Shown: positions 23,197-33,605, counted from the first letter of the stretch. The stretch: 34,207 nucleotides of DNA from Palleronia aestuarii (GCF_003253995.1 NZ_QKZL01000030.1:1-34207), one strand, 5' to 3'. The notes: generated by a model not told the origin, from the letters alone. Program-made: numbers and translations.

Positions 23197-24515
23197 CCAT
23201 CAGACAGACCATGATCGGGATTGCCGGTCTCACTGCCCTTTGCGCCGGAAGCGTAAACGCGGAGGTCACCGTCCTCGGATGGCCTGGCGGCCCGGAGGAG
23301 GAGGCGCTGCGCGTCGTTGCGGAAATCTACAATGCCCGTCCGGAGGTCGCGGAGGAGGATCGCGTCGATCTGCTCTTCTTTGGCCGTGACGGTTTCTTCG
23401 ATAAACTGCAGGCCGATCTCGCCGCGGGATCCGATGCCTTCGACGTGAACCTCCTCGCGACCTATTCGATCGGACGTTATGCCCCCTACATGGAACCGGT
23501 CGAACTCTCGGATCAGGCGGAGGACGTCTTCGGCGAGACGGTACTCTCCACGATGCGGTTCGAGGATACGCAATACGGCGTCCCGACCGACCTTTCGATG
23601 CACTTCCTGTTCTACCGGCAGGACCTGATCGACGCACTTCTCGCCGACGACACGGCGCGTGAGACCTATGCCACCATCTCGGAGGAGTACCTGGGGGAGG
23701 CGATGGAGCCGGTGGCCCCGGACGAGATGACCTGGCGCGATTTCGCAGCCACGGCGCTTTATTTCACGGCGGCGGTCAATCCCGACAGCCCGGTCCGCTA
23801 TGGCACCGTGCTGCAGATGAAGAACCTCCTCTTCAACATCATGGTGTTCCAGTCCCTGCCCCGCGCCTATGGCGGCGACTGGATGGATGACGAAGGAAAC
23901 ATCACCGTAGATTCAGACGCGTATCGGGAGGGGCTCGAACTCTACAAGCTGCTCTACGATGCGGGCGCAACGCCGCCGGATTCCCTGAGTTACGAATTTC
24001 CCGAGGCCAATGCTGCCTTCACCTCCGGACAGGTCGCTATGATGGTGCAATGGAGCGGTGCCGCGGGCGCGCTCCTCGATACGGATGCCGCGCCGGTGAC
24101 CGCGGAGGCTACGCGCTCCGTCGCGCCGCCCGCAGGGCCCGAGGGGCGGTTCACGCATATCCACGGGCTCGGTCTCGGACTGAACGCGAACGCGCAAAAC
24201 CCCGAAGGCGCGAAAGCGTTTCTCGAATGGCTCTCGACCGAGGAAGCGGCAGTCGAATATGCCCGCGCGGGCGGAGCACCCGGCCTGACGGGGACCGCTA
24301 TCGAGGCGGTCGCGGAGGAGCGGCCCGACCTCGTTCCGCTCGGTGAATATGCGTCCGATTACGGCTATGTCATGACCGGCGCGACCGGGGCGAACGCCCT
24401 GTCGGTCTACGAACTGCAGGCTCGGGAATTCACCGGTTACTGGGGCGGCTCCCAAGACCTCGATGCGACCCTGTCGGCCACCGCGGACGGCATGGCCGAC
24501 CTCCTGAAGGATTGA
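23193..24515 (+). CDS. ABC transporter sugar-binding protein (CUT1 type)
   Basis: A 440-residue periplasmic binding protein of the MalE/UgpB class. A signal peptide ends VNA before Glu24. Family features include the first strand VTVLGWPGGPEEEALRVV (start of mature protein), GFFDKLQADLAAGSDAFDVN, the YGVPTDLSMHFLFYRQDL strand, FTSGQVAMMVQWSGAAGALL and NAQNPEGAKAFLEWLSTEEA. ATG overlaps the kinase stop (ATGA). It is followed after 52 bp by two CUT1 permeases and, further on, by the ATPase. Expected cargo is an N-acetylhexosamine or small oligosaccharide of it, from the surrounding nanE, kinase, nagB and nagA; not shown by sequence. Confidence 0.9.
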   Translation: MTIRQTMIGIAGLTALCAGSVNAEVTVLGWPGGPEEEALRVVAEIYNARPEVAEEDRVDLLFFGRDGFFDKLQADLAAGSDAFDVNLLATYSIGRYAPYMEPVELSDQAEDVFGETVLSTMRFEDTQYGVPTDLSMHFLFYRQDLIDALLADDTARETYATISEEYLGEAMEPVAPDEMTWRDFAATALYFTAAVNPDSPVRYGTVLQMKNLLFNIMVFQSLPRAYGGDWMDDEGNITVDSDAYREGLELYKLLYDAGATPPDSLSYEFPEANAAFTSGQVAMMVQWSGAAGALLDTDAAPVTAEATRSVAPPAGPEGRFTHIHGLGLGLNANAQNPEGAKAFLEWLSTEEAAVEYARAGGAPGLTGTAIEAVAEERPDLVPLGEYASDYGYVMTGATGANALSVYELQAREFTGYWGGSQDLDATLSATADGMADLLKD

Positions 24516-24567
24516 ACGGCGCCGCCGGGACATCCCCGGCCGCCCGCACCCTGGATCGGGAGATCCC

Positions 24568-25434
24568 ATGACCCGCCCTGCCCGCCTCGAGAACGCGATC
24601 CTGACGGCCCCGCTCGTCGTGTTCCTTCTCCTGCTCCTGGGATTTCCCACGATTCTCGACCTGGTCTATGCGGTCTCCGAGGTCCGGTTCGAGACGCTGC
24701 GCAGCCCATCCTTCGCGGGATTGTCGAACTTCACCGCGGTGTTGGGAGACCCCGAATTCTGGCGGGCGACGTGGTTCTCCTTGCGCTTCGCGATCGTGAC
24801 CGCGCTCGCTGAATGTGCGCTCGGCCTTTTCCTCGCCGTCTATCTCGCGCCGCTCCTGCGCCGCGCGCCATGGCTCCTCGCGATCCTCATCATGCCGATG
24901 ATCGTCGCCCCTGCAATGATGGGCCTGATGTACCGCCTCGTCCTGCACGAGTTCATCGGCCCCCTGCCCAATCTGCTCTATGCATGGTTCGGAACGTCAC
25001 CGGGCTTTCTCACCGCGCAGAACGTCTTCACGACGATCGTCGTGATCGAGACGCTGCAATGGACGCCCTTCGCGCTCCTGCTCTTCCACATGGCCTACCA
25101 GTCGATCCCCGAAGACATCCGGGAGGCCGCTGCGGTCGACGGAACGCGATCCTGGCGCCTCCTCACGCGGATCGAGTTGCCGCTCATGCTGCCGACCATC
25201 GGCGTTGCCCTCTTCGTCCGGTTCATCGACGGGTTCCGCGTCTTCGACAACATCTGGACCCTGACCGGAACGGGCCCCGGCGGATCGACGACGTCGCTCG
25301 CCATCTACATCTATGTCGCGTTCTTCCGCGCAGGCGAGATCGGCGAAGCCGTGGCTGCATCGATCATGCTTTTTGGTGCGGCTTTCGTTCTCCTCTTCGC
25401 CGCCGCGCGCTGGTCGACGAGGGGCGTGCGATGA
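24568..25434 (+). CDS. ABC sugar transporter permease (MalF/UgpA-like)
   Basis: A 288-residue membrane protein with six hydrophobic segments. The CUT1 permease coupling loop is present as EAAAVDGTRSWRLLTRIELP (about 186-205), and the N-terminal segment FLLLLLGFPTILDLVYAVSE is typical of the MalF/UgpA partner. It ends in TGA overlapping the next ATG (ATGA), so the two permeases are made together. ATG at 24568 is preceded by GGGAGA. Forms a heterodimer with the following gene product in the cytoplasmic membrane. Confidence 0.92.
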   Translation: MTRPARLENAILTAPLVVFLLLLLGFPTILDLVYAVSEVRFETLRSPSFAGLSNFTAVLGDPEFWRATWFSLRFAIVTALAECALGLFLAVYLAPLLRRAPWLLAILIMPMIVAPAMMGLMYRLVLHEFIGPLPNLLYAWFGTSPGFLTAQNVFTTIVVIETLQWTPFALLLFHMAYQSIPEDIREAAAVDGTRSWRLLTRIELPLMLPTIGVALFVRFIDGFRVFDNIWTLTGTGPGGSTTSLAIYIYVAFFRAGEIGEAVAASIMLFGAAFVLLFAAARWSTRGVR

Positions 25435-26261
25435 AGCGGGCCTCCGACATCCTGCGGATTCTCGTCTTCCTCGCGGCAGCGCTGATCCTGAACTTCCCCG
25501 TGATCGCGACGCTTGTGACCTCGCTCAAATCGAATGCGGAGATCGCGCGCAACCCGGGCCTCTGGGTCGAGGCGCCCACGCTCGGCAATTACGCCGCGAT
25601 CTTCGACGCCGCCGGGCGTTTCGACGTCTGGACCTTCCTGAACTCCTCGCTCGTCGCGGCGGCGATCGGGACCATCCTGCCCATCATCGTCTGCTTTCCG
25701 GCGGCGTGGGTGATGGCGCGGCGCGGCGTGGGGGCCGCCATTCTCTTTCCCGCGACGGTGAACCTGCGGACGCTGCCGCTAATCGTCTTCGCCATCCCCC
25801 TCTACATCATGTACCAGTCGCTTGGCCTTCTCGATACGCGGCTCGGGCTTGGGCTGATCCTCGCGGTCGTCAATCTGCCCATAGCGCTCCTGATCCTTGT
25901 GAACACGATCCGCGACCTGCCCGTCGATCTCGAGGAGGCGGCGCGGATGGACGGCGCGAGCCTCCCCACGCTTCTCCTGCGGATCGTTCTGCCGCTCTGC
26001 CGGCCCGGTCTCGTCACCGTCTTCATCCTGGGATTCATCACGGCCTGGAACGAGTTCCTCTTCGGATTGATGCTGACGACCCGCGATGCGGTCCCGATCA
26101 CGGTCGGCGCCTCCTTTTTCTTCGCCTCGGGAGGCGGCGGGGTCGAATGGGGCGTCGCGGCGGCCATCATCGTGATCGCGGCCGCCCCTCCGGTCGTTCT
26201 CGGGCTGTTCATGTATCGCCATATCGGAGGATCGATGACCACCGGCGCCGTGAAAGGATGA
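25431..26261 (+). CDS. ABC sugar transporter permease (MalG/UgpE-like)
   Basis: A 276-residue membrane protein, six hydrophobic segments, with the MalG-type features: an early periplasmic TSLKSNAEI segment, RTLPLIVFAIPLYIMYQSLG, the coupling loop EEAARMDGASLPTLLLRIVL and FITAWNEFLFGLMLT near the C-terminus. The true start is ATG at 25431, sharing ATGA with the previous permease; a much longer frame beginning at 24813 is out-of-phase reading through that gene. nagB begins 4 bp after its stop. Confidence 0.92.
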   Translation: MKRASDILRILVFLAAALILNFPVIATLVTSLKSNAEIARNPGLWVEAPTLGNYAAIFDAAGRFDVWTFLNSSLVAAAIGTILPIIVCFPAAWVMARRGVGAAILFPATVNLRTLPLIVFAIPLYIMYQSLGLLDTRLGLGLILAVVNLPIALLILVNTIRDLPVDLEEAARMDGASLPTLLLRIVLPLCRPGLVTVFILGFITAWNEFLFGLMLTTRDAVPITVGASFFFASGGGGVEWGVAAAIIVIAAAPPVVLGLFMYRHIGGSMTTGAVKG

Positions 26262-26265
26262 CGCG

Positions 26266-27048
26266 ATGAAGGTTCTCATCCTCCCCGACGCGCAAAAAGC
26301 CGCCGACCGCACGGCGGAAGTGATTGCGGCGACAGTGACGGCGCGCCCGGACGCTACGCTCGGCCTTGCTACCGGCGGAACGATGGAGGGGGTCTACGAG
26401 CATCTCGTCACGCTCGGCCCCGACATGAGCCGGTCGACGACCTTCAACCTCGACGAATACGTGGGCCTGTCGCCAGATCATCCGCAAAGCTATCGTCGAT
26501 TCATGCAGACGCATCTCTTCGACCCGCTCGGCATGCCGCGGAAACGAACGCATCTGCCGCGGGGCGATGCGCCGGATCCGGAAGCGGAGGCGCGGCGCTA
26601 CGAGCGCGCTATTGCCGACGCCGGGGGGATCGACCTGCAACTCCTCGGGATCGGGCGCAACGGCCATATCGGATTCAACGAGCCCAGTTCCTCGCTCGGC
26701 TCGCGCTGCCGCATCAAGACGCTGACCCGTGCCACGCGCGACGCGAATTCCCGCTTCTTCGCTTCGCTCGACGAGGTGCCGCGCCATGCAATCACCATGG
26801 GCATCGCCACGATCCTAGACGCGAGACGCGTCGTGCTTCTGGCTACCGGCTCCGCCAAGGCCCGAGCGGTGGCCGATATGGTCGAGGGGCCGATCTCGGC
26901 CCGCTGCCCGGCCTCCGCACTGCAGCTCCATCCTGCGGCGGACATCATCTGCGACGAAGCCGCTGCGGCGGAACTGAGGCTCAGGGAATATTACGAGACG
27001 GTCCATCCGGGCGGAGCCGAGGCGGACGTGACAGGGGGATGCGCATGA
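26266..27048 (+). CDS. nagB: Glucosamine-6-phosphate deaminase (NagB)
   Basis: A 260-residue enzyme converting GlcN-6-P to fructose-6-P and ammonia. It has the phosphate loop LGLATGGTMEGVYEHL (32-47), catalytic Asp63 in TFNLDEYVGL, and the active-site loop GIGRNGHIGFNEP (128-140) with His134 and Glu139. Asn132 stands where the E. coli enzyme has Asp141, as in NagB of Bacillus type, so this is normal variation. GSAKA (195-199) and the C-terminal LQLHPAADIICDEAAA strand also fit. The protein lacks most of the allosteric-site lid of E. coli NagB, suggesting a monomeric or non-allosteric form. It ends by ATGA overlap with the ATPase gene. Confidence 0.93.
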   Translation: MKVLILPDAQKAADRTAEVIAATVTARPDATLGLATGGTMEGVYEHLVTLGPDMSRSTTFNLDEYVGLSPDHPQSYRRFMQTHLFDPLGMPRKRTHLPRGDAPDPEAEARRYERAIADAGGIDLQLLGIGRNGHIGFNEPSSSLGSRCRIKTLTRATRDANSRFFASLDEVPRHAITMGIATILDARRVVLLATGSAKARAVADMVEGPISARCPASALQLHPAADIICDEAAAAELRLREYYETVHPGGAEADVTGGCA

Positions 27049-28121
27049 CCGGGATCGTACTCGACGGTATCGGCAAGACCTTCGACGGCACGCGGATCTT
27101 CGACGATCTGTCGCTGTCGATCCGTTCGGGGGAGCTGATCGTCTTCGTCGGTCCGTCGGGCTGCGGAAAATCGACGCTCCTGCGCCTGATCGCGGGGCTC
27201 GAGACCGCCACGGAGGGACGGATCGAGATTGACGGCCGCGATGTCACGCAAAGTGAGCCACACGATCGCGGCCTGTCGATGGTGTTCCAGAGCTACGCGC
27301 TCTATCCGCACATGACCGTCCAGCAGAACATCGCCTTCGCACTCCATACCGAAAGACTTCCGCGGGACGAAATTTCCGCGCGGGTCGCGGAAGCCGCGCG
27401 GATCCTAAAGATCGAGCCCTATCTCGACCGCAAGCCGAAGGCCCTTTCCGGAGGACAGCGGCAGCGCGTCGCGATCGGGCGGGCCATCGTCCGCGAGCCC
27501 AAGGCCTTTCTCTTCGACGAGCCGCTCTCAAACCTCGATGCCGCCTTGCGCGCGGATACCAGGGTCGAGATCGCGGAGCTGCACAAGCGGCTCGGTGCGA
27601 CGATGCTCTACGTCACGCATGATCAGGTCGAGGCGATGACGCTCGCGGACCGGATTGTGGTGCTGAAAGCGGGCCGGATCATGCAGATCGGCACACCGCA
27701 TGACCTCTATACCGCGCCGGCCAATACCTTCGTCGCGCAATTCATCGGCAGTCCGCGCATGAACCTCCTTCCGTGCGAGCAGATGGATAGCACCCGCATT
27801 CGACTGCCCGGTGGGTCGATCGAGATACCGTCGTTGCCTTGCCGTCCGGCCCAGATCGGCATCCGTCCCGAGGATCTGAACCTTGTGGCTCCGACCGAGG
27901 GACGGCTCCGCGGGCAGGTCGTCCTCACCGAATATCTCGGGGCGGACCGCTGCGTGCACATCGATCTCGGCGAGGTGAGGGTCACCCTGCGCGATGCGGG
28001 ATCGTCGCCGAAGATCGCCCGTGATGGCGAAGAGGTCGGCCTCGCGTTCGATCCGCGCCGGGCCCATTATTTCGACGCGGCGGGCGATGCGATCAACGTG
28101 ATCTCTGTCGAGGCCGCCTGA
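27045..28121 (+). CDS. ABC sugar transporter ATP-binding protein (MalK/UgpC-like)
   Basis: A 358-residue ATPase. Walker A GPSGCGKST (36-44), Q-loop FQSYALYPHMTV (81-92), signature [14 protein letters not shown] (134-147), Walker B FLFDEPLSNLDA (155-166), switch His in YVTHDQ, and a C-terminal TOBE/OB region from about 235 (IGSPRMN, then IGIRPEDL). This two-part layout is that of CUT1 ATPases, which power MalFG-type permeases, so it completes the transporter at 23193-26261. I prefer ATG at 27045 (ATGA with nagB, AGGGGG at 6 nt) over ATG at 27039. Its stop overlaps nagA by TGATG. Confidence 0.93.
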   Translation: MTGIVLDGIGKTFDGTRIFDDLSLSIRSGELIVFVGPSGCGKSTLLRLIAGLETATEGRIEIDGRDVTQSEPHDRGLSMVFQSYALYPHMTVQQNIAFALHTERLPRDEISARVAEAARILKIEPYLDRKPKALSGGQRQRVAIGRAIVREPKAFLFDEPLSNLDAALRADTRVEIAELHKRLGATMLYVTHDQVEAMTLADRIVVLKAGRIMQIGTPHDLYTAPANTFVAQFIGSPRMNLLPCEQMDSTRIRLPGGSIEIPSLPCRPAQIGIRPEDLNLVAPTEGRLRGQVVLTEYLGADRCVHIDLGEVRVTLRDAGSSPKIARDGEEVGLAFDPRRAHYFDAAGDAINVISVEAA

Positions 28122-29224
28122 TGCGTATCGCGCCGAAATACCTCTGGTCCGGCGGATGCCTCCGGGAGAATTGCAGCCTGATCGTGGAGGGGTGCCGTAT
28201 CACGGATATCGCGGAGGCCGAAGGCACGACGGCGGATCTGCATCCCCACCTTGTCATGCCGTCGCTGACCGATCTGCAGGTCAATGGCGGCGGCGGCATC
28301 ATGGTCAACGATCGCACAGGTTCCGACGGTTTGCGCGCCATCGCAGAGGCGCACGGGCGGCTTGGTACGGGCTGGATCCTTCCAACGGTGATCACGGACG
28401 CGCCGGAGACGCTCGCGGCCGCGGCACGCGCGGTGATCGAGATCTACAGGCCCGAAGACAGTGTTCTCGGGCTTCATATCGAGGGGCCCCATATCTCTCC
28501 CGAACGCCGCGGCACGCATGATCCCCGCTACATCCGTCCCCTGGAGATCGCGACGGTCGAGATCGTCGAGGACCTGAGACGTCGCGGTATCCCGGTGATG
28601 ATCACGCTCGCCCCGGAGCGCTGCGACACCGCGCTCCTTGGCCGACTCGTCGCGTCGGGTGCGATCGTCTCCGCCGGGCACAGCGCCGCCACAGCCGAGG
28701 AGGCGGAGGCGGCCTTTGTTCGCGGCGTGACCTGCGTCACGCATCTCTTCAACGCGATGGATCCGATGATGTCACGCGCACCGGGTCTTCTGGGTGCCGC
28801 AATCGCCGCGCCGGTTCATGCGGGAATCATCGCGGATGGCATCCATGTGGACCGCAGGATGCTGTCCCTCGCCATCCGGGGCCGTCCACGCCCGGGGCTG
28901 ACCTTCGCCGTATCGGACGCCATGGCGACGGTCGGCGGGCCATCCTCGTTCCACCTCTATGGCCGGGAGATATCGGTCCGCGACAATCGCCTCGTGAACT
29001 CCGAAGGGGCGCTTGCCGGAGCACATGTCGATCTCGCGACCTGTTTCGCCAATCTTGTCCTGATGGTCGGGCTCGAACTTGCGGAGGCCTGCGCGATGGT
29101 GACCGACACACCCCGTCGCGTCCTCGGCCTGCCGAGTCAGCATCTCGGCCGCGGCTGGCCAACCGACCGTATCTTGATGTTCGACGCGGATCTCAGGCGG
29201 ATCGCGATCCCCGCGGAGGCATGA
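28121..29224 (+). CDS. nagA: N-acetylglucosamine-6-phosphate deacetylase (NagA)
   Basis: A 367-residue amidohydrolase-superfamily enzyme removing acetate from GlcNAc-6-P. Blocks: MPSLTDLQVNGGGGIMVND (46-64; Q in place of the first metal-binding His, as in other NagA), LHIEGPHISPERRG (118-131) with metal-binding Glu121, SAGHSA (184-189) with His187, THLFNAM (207-213) with His208, DGIHVD (239-244) and SDAMA (265-269) with catalytic Asp266. It joins the ATPase gene by TGATG. It supplies NagB, encoded two genes upstream, and is the last gene of the operon. No clear terminator follows. Confidence 0.94.
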   Translation: MRIAPKYLWSGGCLRENCSLIVEGCRITDIAEAEGTTADLHPHLVMPSLTDLQVNGGGGIMVNDRTGSDGLRAIAEAHGRLGTGWILPTVITDAPETLAAAARAVIEIYRPEDSVLGLHIEGPHISPERRGTHDPRYIRPLEIATVEIVEDLRRRGIPVMITLAPERCDTALLGRLVASGAIVSAGHSAATAEEAEAAFVRGVTCVTHLFNAMDPMMSRAPGLLGAAIAAPVHAGIIADGIHVDRRMLSLAIRGRPRPGLTFAVSDAMATVGGPSSFHLYGREISVRDNRLVNSEGALAGAHVDLATCFANLVLMVGLELAEACAMVTDTPRRVLGLPSQHLGRGWPTDRILMFDADLRRIAIPAEA

Positions 29225-29280
29225 CGAATTGTGCAGGCGGGATCCTTGCAAGTTCAATCCGGAGCCTCTGGTCGGCGGAC

Positions 29281-29320
29281 TTGGCCAAGTCTTGACCAAC
29301 CGTGATTTTATCGATATTTA
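29281..29320 (+). promoter_or_regulatory. Promoter and operator of the toxin-antitoxin pair
   Basis: TTGACC (29292-29297) and TATTTA (29315-29320), spaced 17 bp, form a good sigma-70-type promoter 30 bp before the antitoxin ATG. The -35 lies inside the dyad TTGGCCAAG-T-CTTGACCAA (29281-29299; 8 of 9 arm positions match), a natural binding site for autorepression by the antitoxin or toxin-antitoxin complex. Confidence 0.55.
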
Positions 29321-29349
29321 GAGCGTGAGATGGTCAGGAAGGGTACGTC

Positions 29350-29589
29350 ATGAGCCTGGTGATCAAGACCGGCGAAGCGAAGACGCGGCTTTCGGAACTC
29401 ATCGCCCTCGTTGAGGCCGGTGAGGATGTCACGATCGCGCGGGGCGACATACCCGTGGTCCGTCTCGTCGCGGTTGCGCGCCATTCGGATGCCGATGCCG
29501 CCGTGGCCGATATCCTGCAGGCGCGTGCTGCGCTCGCGCCCACCTCGACCGAAGAGATCCTCGACTGGCGCGACGCCGGCCGGCGCTGA
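29350..29589 (+). CDS. Phd/YefM-type antitoxin
   Basis: A 79-residue protein of the Phd/YefM fold: the N-terminal DNA-binding half reads VIKTGEAKTRLSELIALVEAGEDVTIARG (key pattern: AKTRLSELI...GE.V.I.RG.IPV.RL), and the C-terminal tail EEILDWRDAGRR would be the disordered toxin-binding part. ATG at 29350 follows AGGAAGGG. It lies 8 bp upstream of a PIN-domain toxin gene and downstream of a promoter with an inverted repeat. In such pairs the antitoxin neutralises the toxin and represses the operon. Confidence 0.88.
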   Translation: MSLVIKTGEAKTRLSELIALVEAGEDVTIARGDIPVVRLVAVARHSDADAAVADILQARAALAPTSTEEILDWRDAGRR

Positions 29590-29597
29590 CGCGGAAC

Positions 29598-30005
29598 ATG
29601 GCCTTCGTCGTCGATGCCTCCGTCGTCGCGGCCTGGATATTGCCCGACGAATCCTCCGATGCGGCCGACGCGATCCTGCGCCGGGTCTCGGTCGAGGGGG
29701 CGATGGCGCCGGACCTGCTGTGGCACGAGGTTCGCAACATCCTCGTCATCGCGACACGTCGGGACCGTATGGTTCAGCAGGAGATCGTGCCGAGCCTCCT
29801 GCGCTTACGACGCTTGCCGATCGAGACGGTGAATGTCAGCGCTTCATCCGATGCCGGGCTCACGGATCTTGCCTGGCGATACGGGCTTACCGCCTACGAT
29901 GCCGCCTATCTTTACCTCGGACTCGAGCGCCGTGTGGCGCTCGCGACCGCCGATCGGGCGCTTCGGAAGGCCGCGGCGAGTGCCGGGCTCTCTCTCATCT
30001 CATAG
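29598..30005 (+). CDS. vapC: PIN-domain toxin (VapC family)
   Basis: A 135-residue PIN-domain ribonuclease. The acidic Mg-binding residues are all present: Asp6 (VVDASVV), Glu44 (LWHEVRNIL), Asp101 (AYDAAYLYL) and Asp119 (LATADRAL), so the enzyme looks intact. VapC toxins cleave tRNA or rRNA; the target cannot be predicted. It follows the antitoxin gene by 8 bp without a strong ribosome-binding site of its own, suggesting coupled translation. It converges on the ABC ATPase gene that ends at 30022. Confidence 0.9.
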   Translation: MAFVVDASVVAAWILPDESSDAADAILRRVSVEGAMAPDLLWHEVRNILVIATRRDRMVQQEIVPSLLRLRRLPIETVNVSASSDAGLTDLAWRYGLTAYDAAYLYLGLERRVALATADRALRKAAASAGLSLIS

Positions 30006-30021
30006 CCGCCTCGGCGACCGC

Positions 30022-31091
30022 CTACGACGCAGAGGCGCTATCTCTTGCCCGCCTCAGAACATCGAGCCGCGCGGTGAGCCTGTCGTCCATCGGCCGTTCC
30101 GCCGCACGATCGGGGGGCGGCATTTGCTCGGCGAAATGACAAGCAACGCTCCTGCCCTCGAGTTCGCGGAGCTCAGGCCTTTCGGTACGGCACTTCGCTT
30201 CCGCCATCGGGCAGCGCGGGTGGAACAGGCATCCCGGCGGCGGACGCAGCGCGCTCGGCAGATCCCCCTCCACGCTCGCCTTCGCCCGGCCCGCACCCGG
30301 ATCAGGACGCGGCGCGGCGTCGATCAGGCTGCGGGTATAGGGATGGCGCGGATGAGAGAAGATCGCATCGACCGGTGCATCCTCCACGATCCGGCCGAGA
30401 TACATCACCGCGACGCGATCCGCGATATGACGCACAACGGCAAGGTCGTGCGCGATGAAGACGTAGGCGATGCCGAACTGCGCCTGCAAATCCTGCAGGA
30501 GGTTCACGATCTGCGCCTGCACGCTCACATCGAGCGCGCTCACCGGCTCGTCGCACACGATCAGTCGCGGACGGGTGGCAAGCGCACGGGCGACGCCCAC
30601 CCGCTGCCTCTGCCCGCCGGAGAATTCGTGTGGAAAGCGCGTGGCATGGAAATCCGAGAGCCCGCAGGTGACGAGGAGATCGGCGATCTTCTCGTCCACG
30701 TCCTTCGTGGTCGCCGCACCGTGGAGGAGCAAGGGTTCTCGAAGCGTCTCGGCCACGCTCATGCGCGGATTGAGGGATCCGAACGGATCCTGAAAGATGA
30801 TCTGCATCCGCTTGCGGGCCTCACGCAGACCGCGGGGCGAAAGCGCGCGGACATCCTCCCCATCGAGCCGGATCGTTCCCGACGTGGGTTCGATCAGTCG
30901 CAGCAGGCTGCGCCCCGTCGTCGACTTGCCGCAACCCGATTCACCGACGATCGCCAGCGTCTCGCCTTCGCCGAGGGCAAAGGATACATCGGTGACGGCC
31001 TGCACCTTCCCCACGACCCGTCGCAGGACACCGCGGCGCACGGGGAAATGCTTCGTCAATCCCTCGACCTCGAGAACCGGAGCTGCCCCGC

Positions 31092-31095
<4 letters not shown>
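30022..31095 (-). CDS. Oligopeptide-type ABC transporter ATP-binding protein (DppF/OppF-like)
   Basis: A 357-residue ATPase. Walker [10 protein letters not shown] (51-59), [12 protein letters not shown]-loop, signature [16 protein letters not shown], Walker [19 protein letters not shown] and switch HDLAVV. The C-terminal oligopeptide-transporter extension carries the FHPRCPMA...C cysteine motif that binds an iron-sulphur cluster in some Dpp/Opp ATPases. The [10 protein letters not shown] region near the start ([10 protein letters not shown]) is typical of the F partner. ATG at 31095 overlaps the D-type ATPase stop by ATGA; a longer frame reaches into that gene. No permease genes are adjacent in the window. 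Confidence 0.92.
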
Positions 31096-32073
<978 letters not shown>

Positions 32074-32081
<8 letters not shown>

Positions 32082-33549
32082 TCGCGGATTTTTCCCGGTA
32101 GGTCAGCGGGGAGGCGTCGAGATGGCTGCGCCCGGCGAAATCGAGCCGCGCGAATTCCTGTTCGGCCCGCCGCTGTGCCGCCTCTAGGGTATCGAGCGAA
32201 GCCGGAAGGTCGATGGTTGCGACGATGCCGTCCTCCACAACCTGCCGGCCATCGACGAAGACATCGCGAACGGCCCGCTCCGCAGCGGTGTAGACGAGGG
32301 AACGGAGGGGATCGCGTAGCGGTCGCATCGCGGGATGCGACGCATCCACCAGCACGATGTCGGCCTTCGCCCCCGGCGCGAGCTTGCCGATGTCGTCGCG
32401 TCCGAGGAGCCTTGCCCCTCCGAGCGTCGCGGCATCGAAGATATCGCTCGTGCGGATGTCGTAGACGTTGCCGGACATGACGCGGCTCAAGATCAGCGCC
32501 GCGCGAAGCTCCTCGAACATGTTGTGGGGGAAAGTGTCGGTGCCGATCCCAATGGGTATGCCGCCTTTGATGTAGCGGCCGACGGTCTGCATGGTGATGC
32601 CGCGGCGCTGAAACACGGTCGGGCAATGCGCCACCGCGACGCCGCTCTCCTGGAGGCGCGCGAAATCGTTGCCATGCGGCCAGTGGACCATCGGGTAGTC
32701 GTTGAGGAAGATGCCATGCCCGATGATCGAGCCGGGCCGGAGCACGCCCATGTCGCCCAGCCATTCCACCGGCGTGCGACCGTGCCGTCGGGTGATCTCC
32801 TGAAACTCGACGACCGATTGCGCGGCGTGGATCTGAAAGGGCAGACCCTTCTCTTCCGCCGCGTCGAGGCTTTCGCGGACAAGGCCCTCGGTGCAGGTGT
32901 CGATCTGACTCGGGGAGACCATGCCGGAAAGCCGTCCGCATTCATGTGCGGTGGCCGTCTCGATGACCGACATCGCCTCCGCCATGGCACTTCGCCCCTC
33001 ATCCGCGAGGTACTCGTATTCGACGGAATGGCCGTTCTTCGTGAACCAGTGCCCGGAACGGTACATCGGCGAGACGACACCGCGGAGACCCGAACGCGCG
33101 AAGGTCTCTACCCAACCGTCCCAGGCCACGGACATGTCGACCAGAGTGGTCACGCCCGAGAGCAGAAGCTCTGCGTAGGTCACCTCCACGCAGGCCTGCC
33201 GTCCTTCGTCATCCGGGCGGAACAGCGGCATGAATTCGTAGAGTGACGACATACCGAGACGCGGGGAGCCCAGTTCGTCGAGAAAGCCCTTGTTCATTGC
33301 TTCGGACGAGGGGTGGGAATGGACATTGACCATGCCCGGCAGGACGACACGGTCGCGGCCGTCGATCTCCTTTACCGCTTCCCCGTCGAACCGTCCGCCG
33401 ACCTGCAGGATGCGGTCGCCCGCGAAGGCCACGTCGCCATCCCTAAAATAGGTGTGACCACCCGTTTCCGCGTCCCAGCCGACGATCCAGCCCGCGTTGC
33501 GGATGACCGTAACGGGGCTGCCCGCGGGCGGATTTTCGGTATCGCTCAT
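32074..33549 (-). CDS. Metal-dependent amidohydrolase, ATZ/TRZ-type deaminase/chlorohydrolase family
   Basis: A 491-residue TIM-barrel enzyme of the cytosine-deaminase-like amidohydrolases (relatives: guanine deaminase, AtzA/TrzA, SAH deaminase). Metal ligands are visible: His77 and His79 ([11 protein letters not shown]), His241 (QIHAAQS), His278 (IGHGIF) and Asp338 ([10 protein letters not shown]). A C-terminal sheet with [15 protein letters not shown] returns to the N-terminal subdomain. No signal peptide; cytoplasmic. ATG at 33549 follows AAGGAG by 5 nt; the longer upstream frame is not needed. It lies between a peptide-type binding protein and the ABC ATPases, so it probably acts on the compound the transporter brings in. 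Exact substrate unknown. Confidence 0.88.
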
Positions 33550-33605
33550 ATCGTCTCCTTCGAAGCGGTGGACCGGGACGTGTGGCCGTCCCGATCCGGC
33601 CCGTC

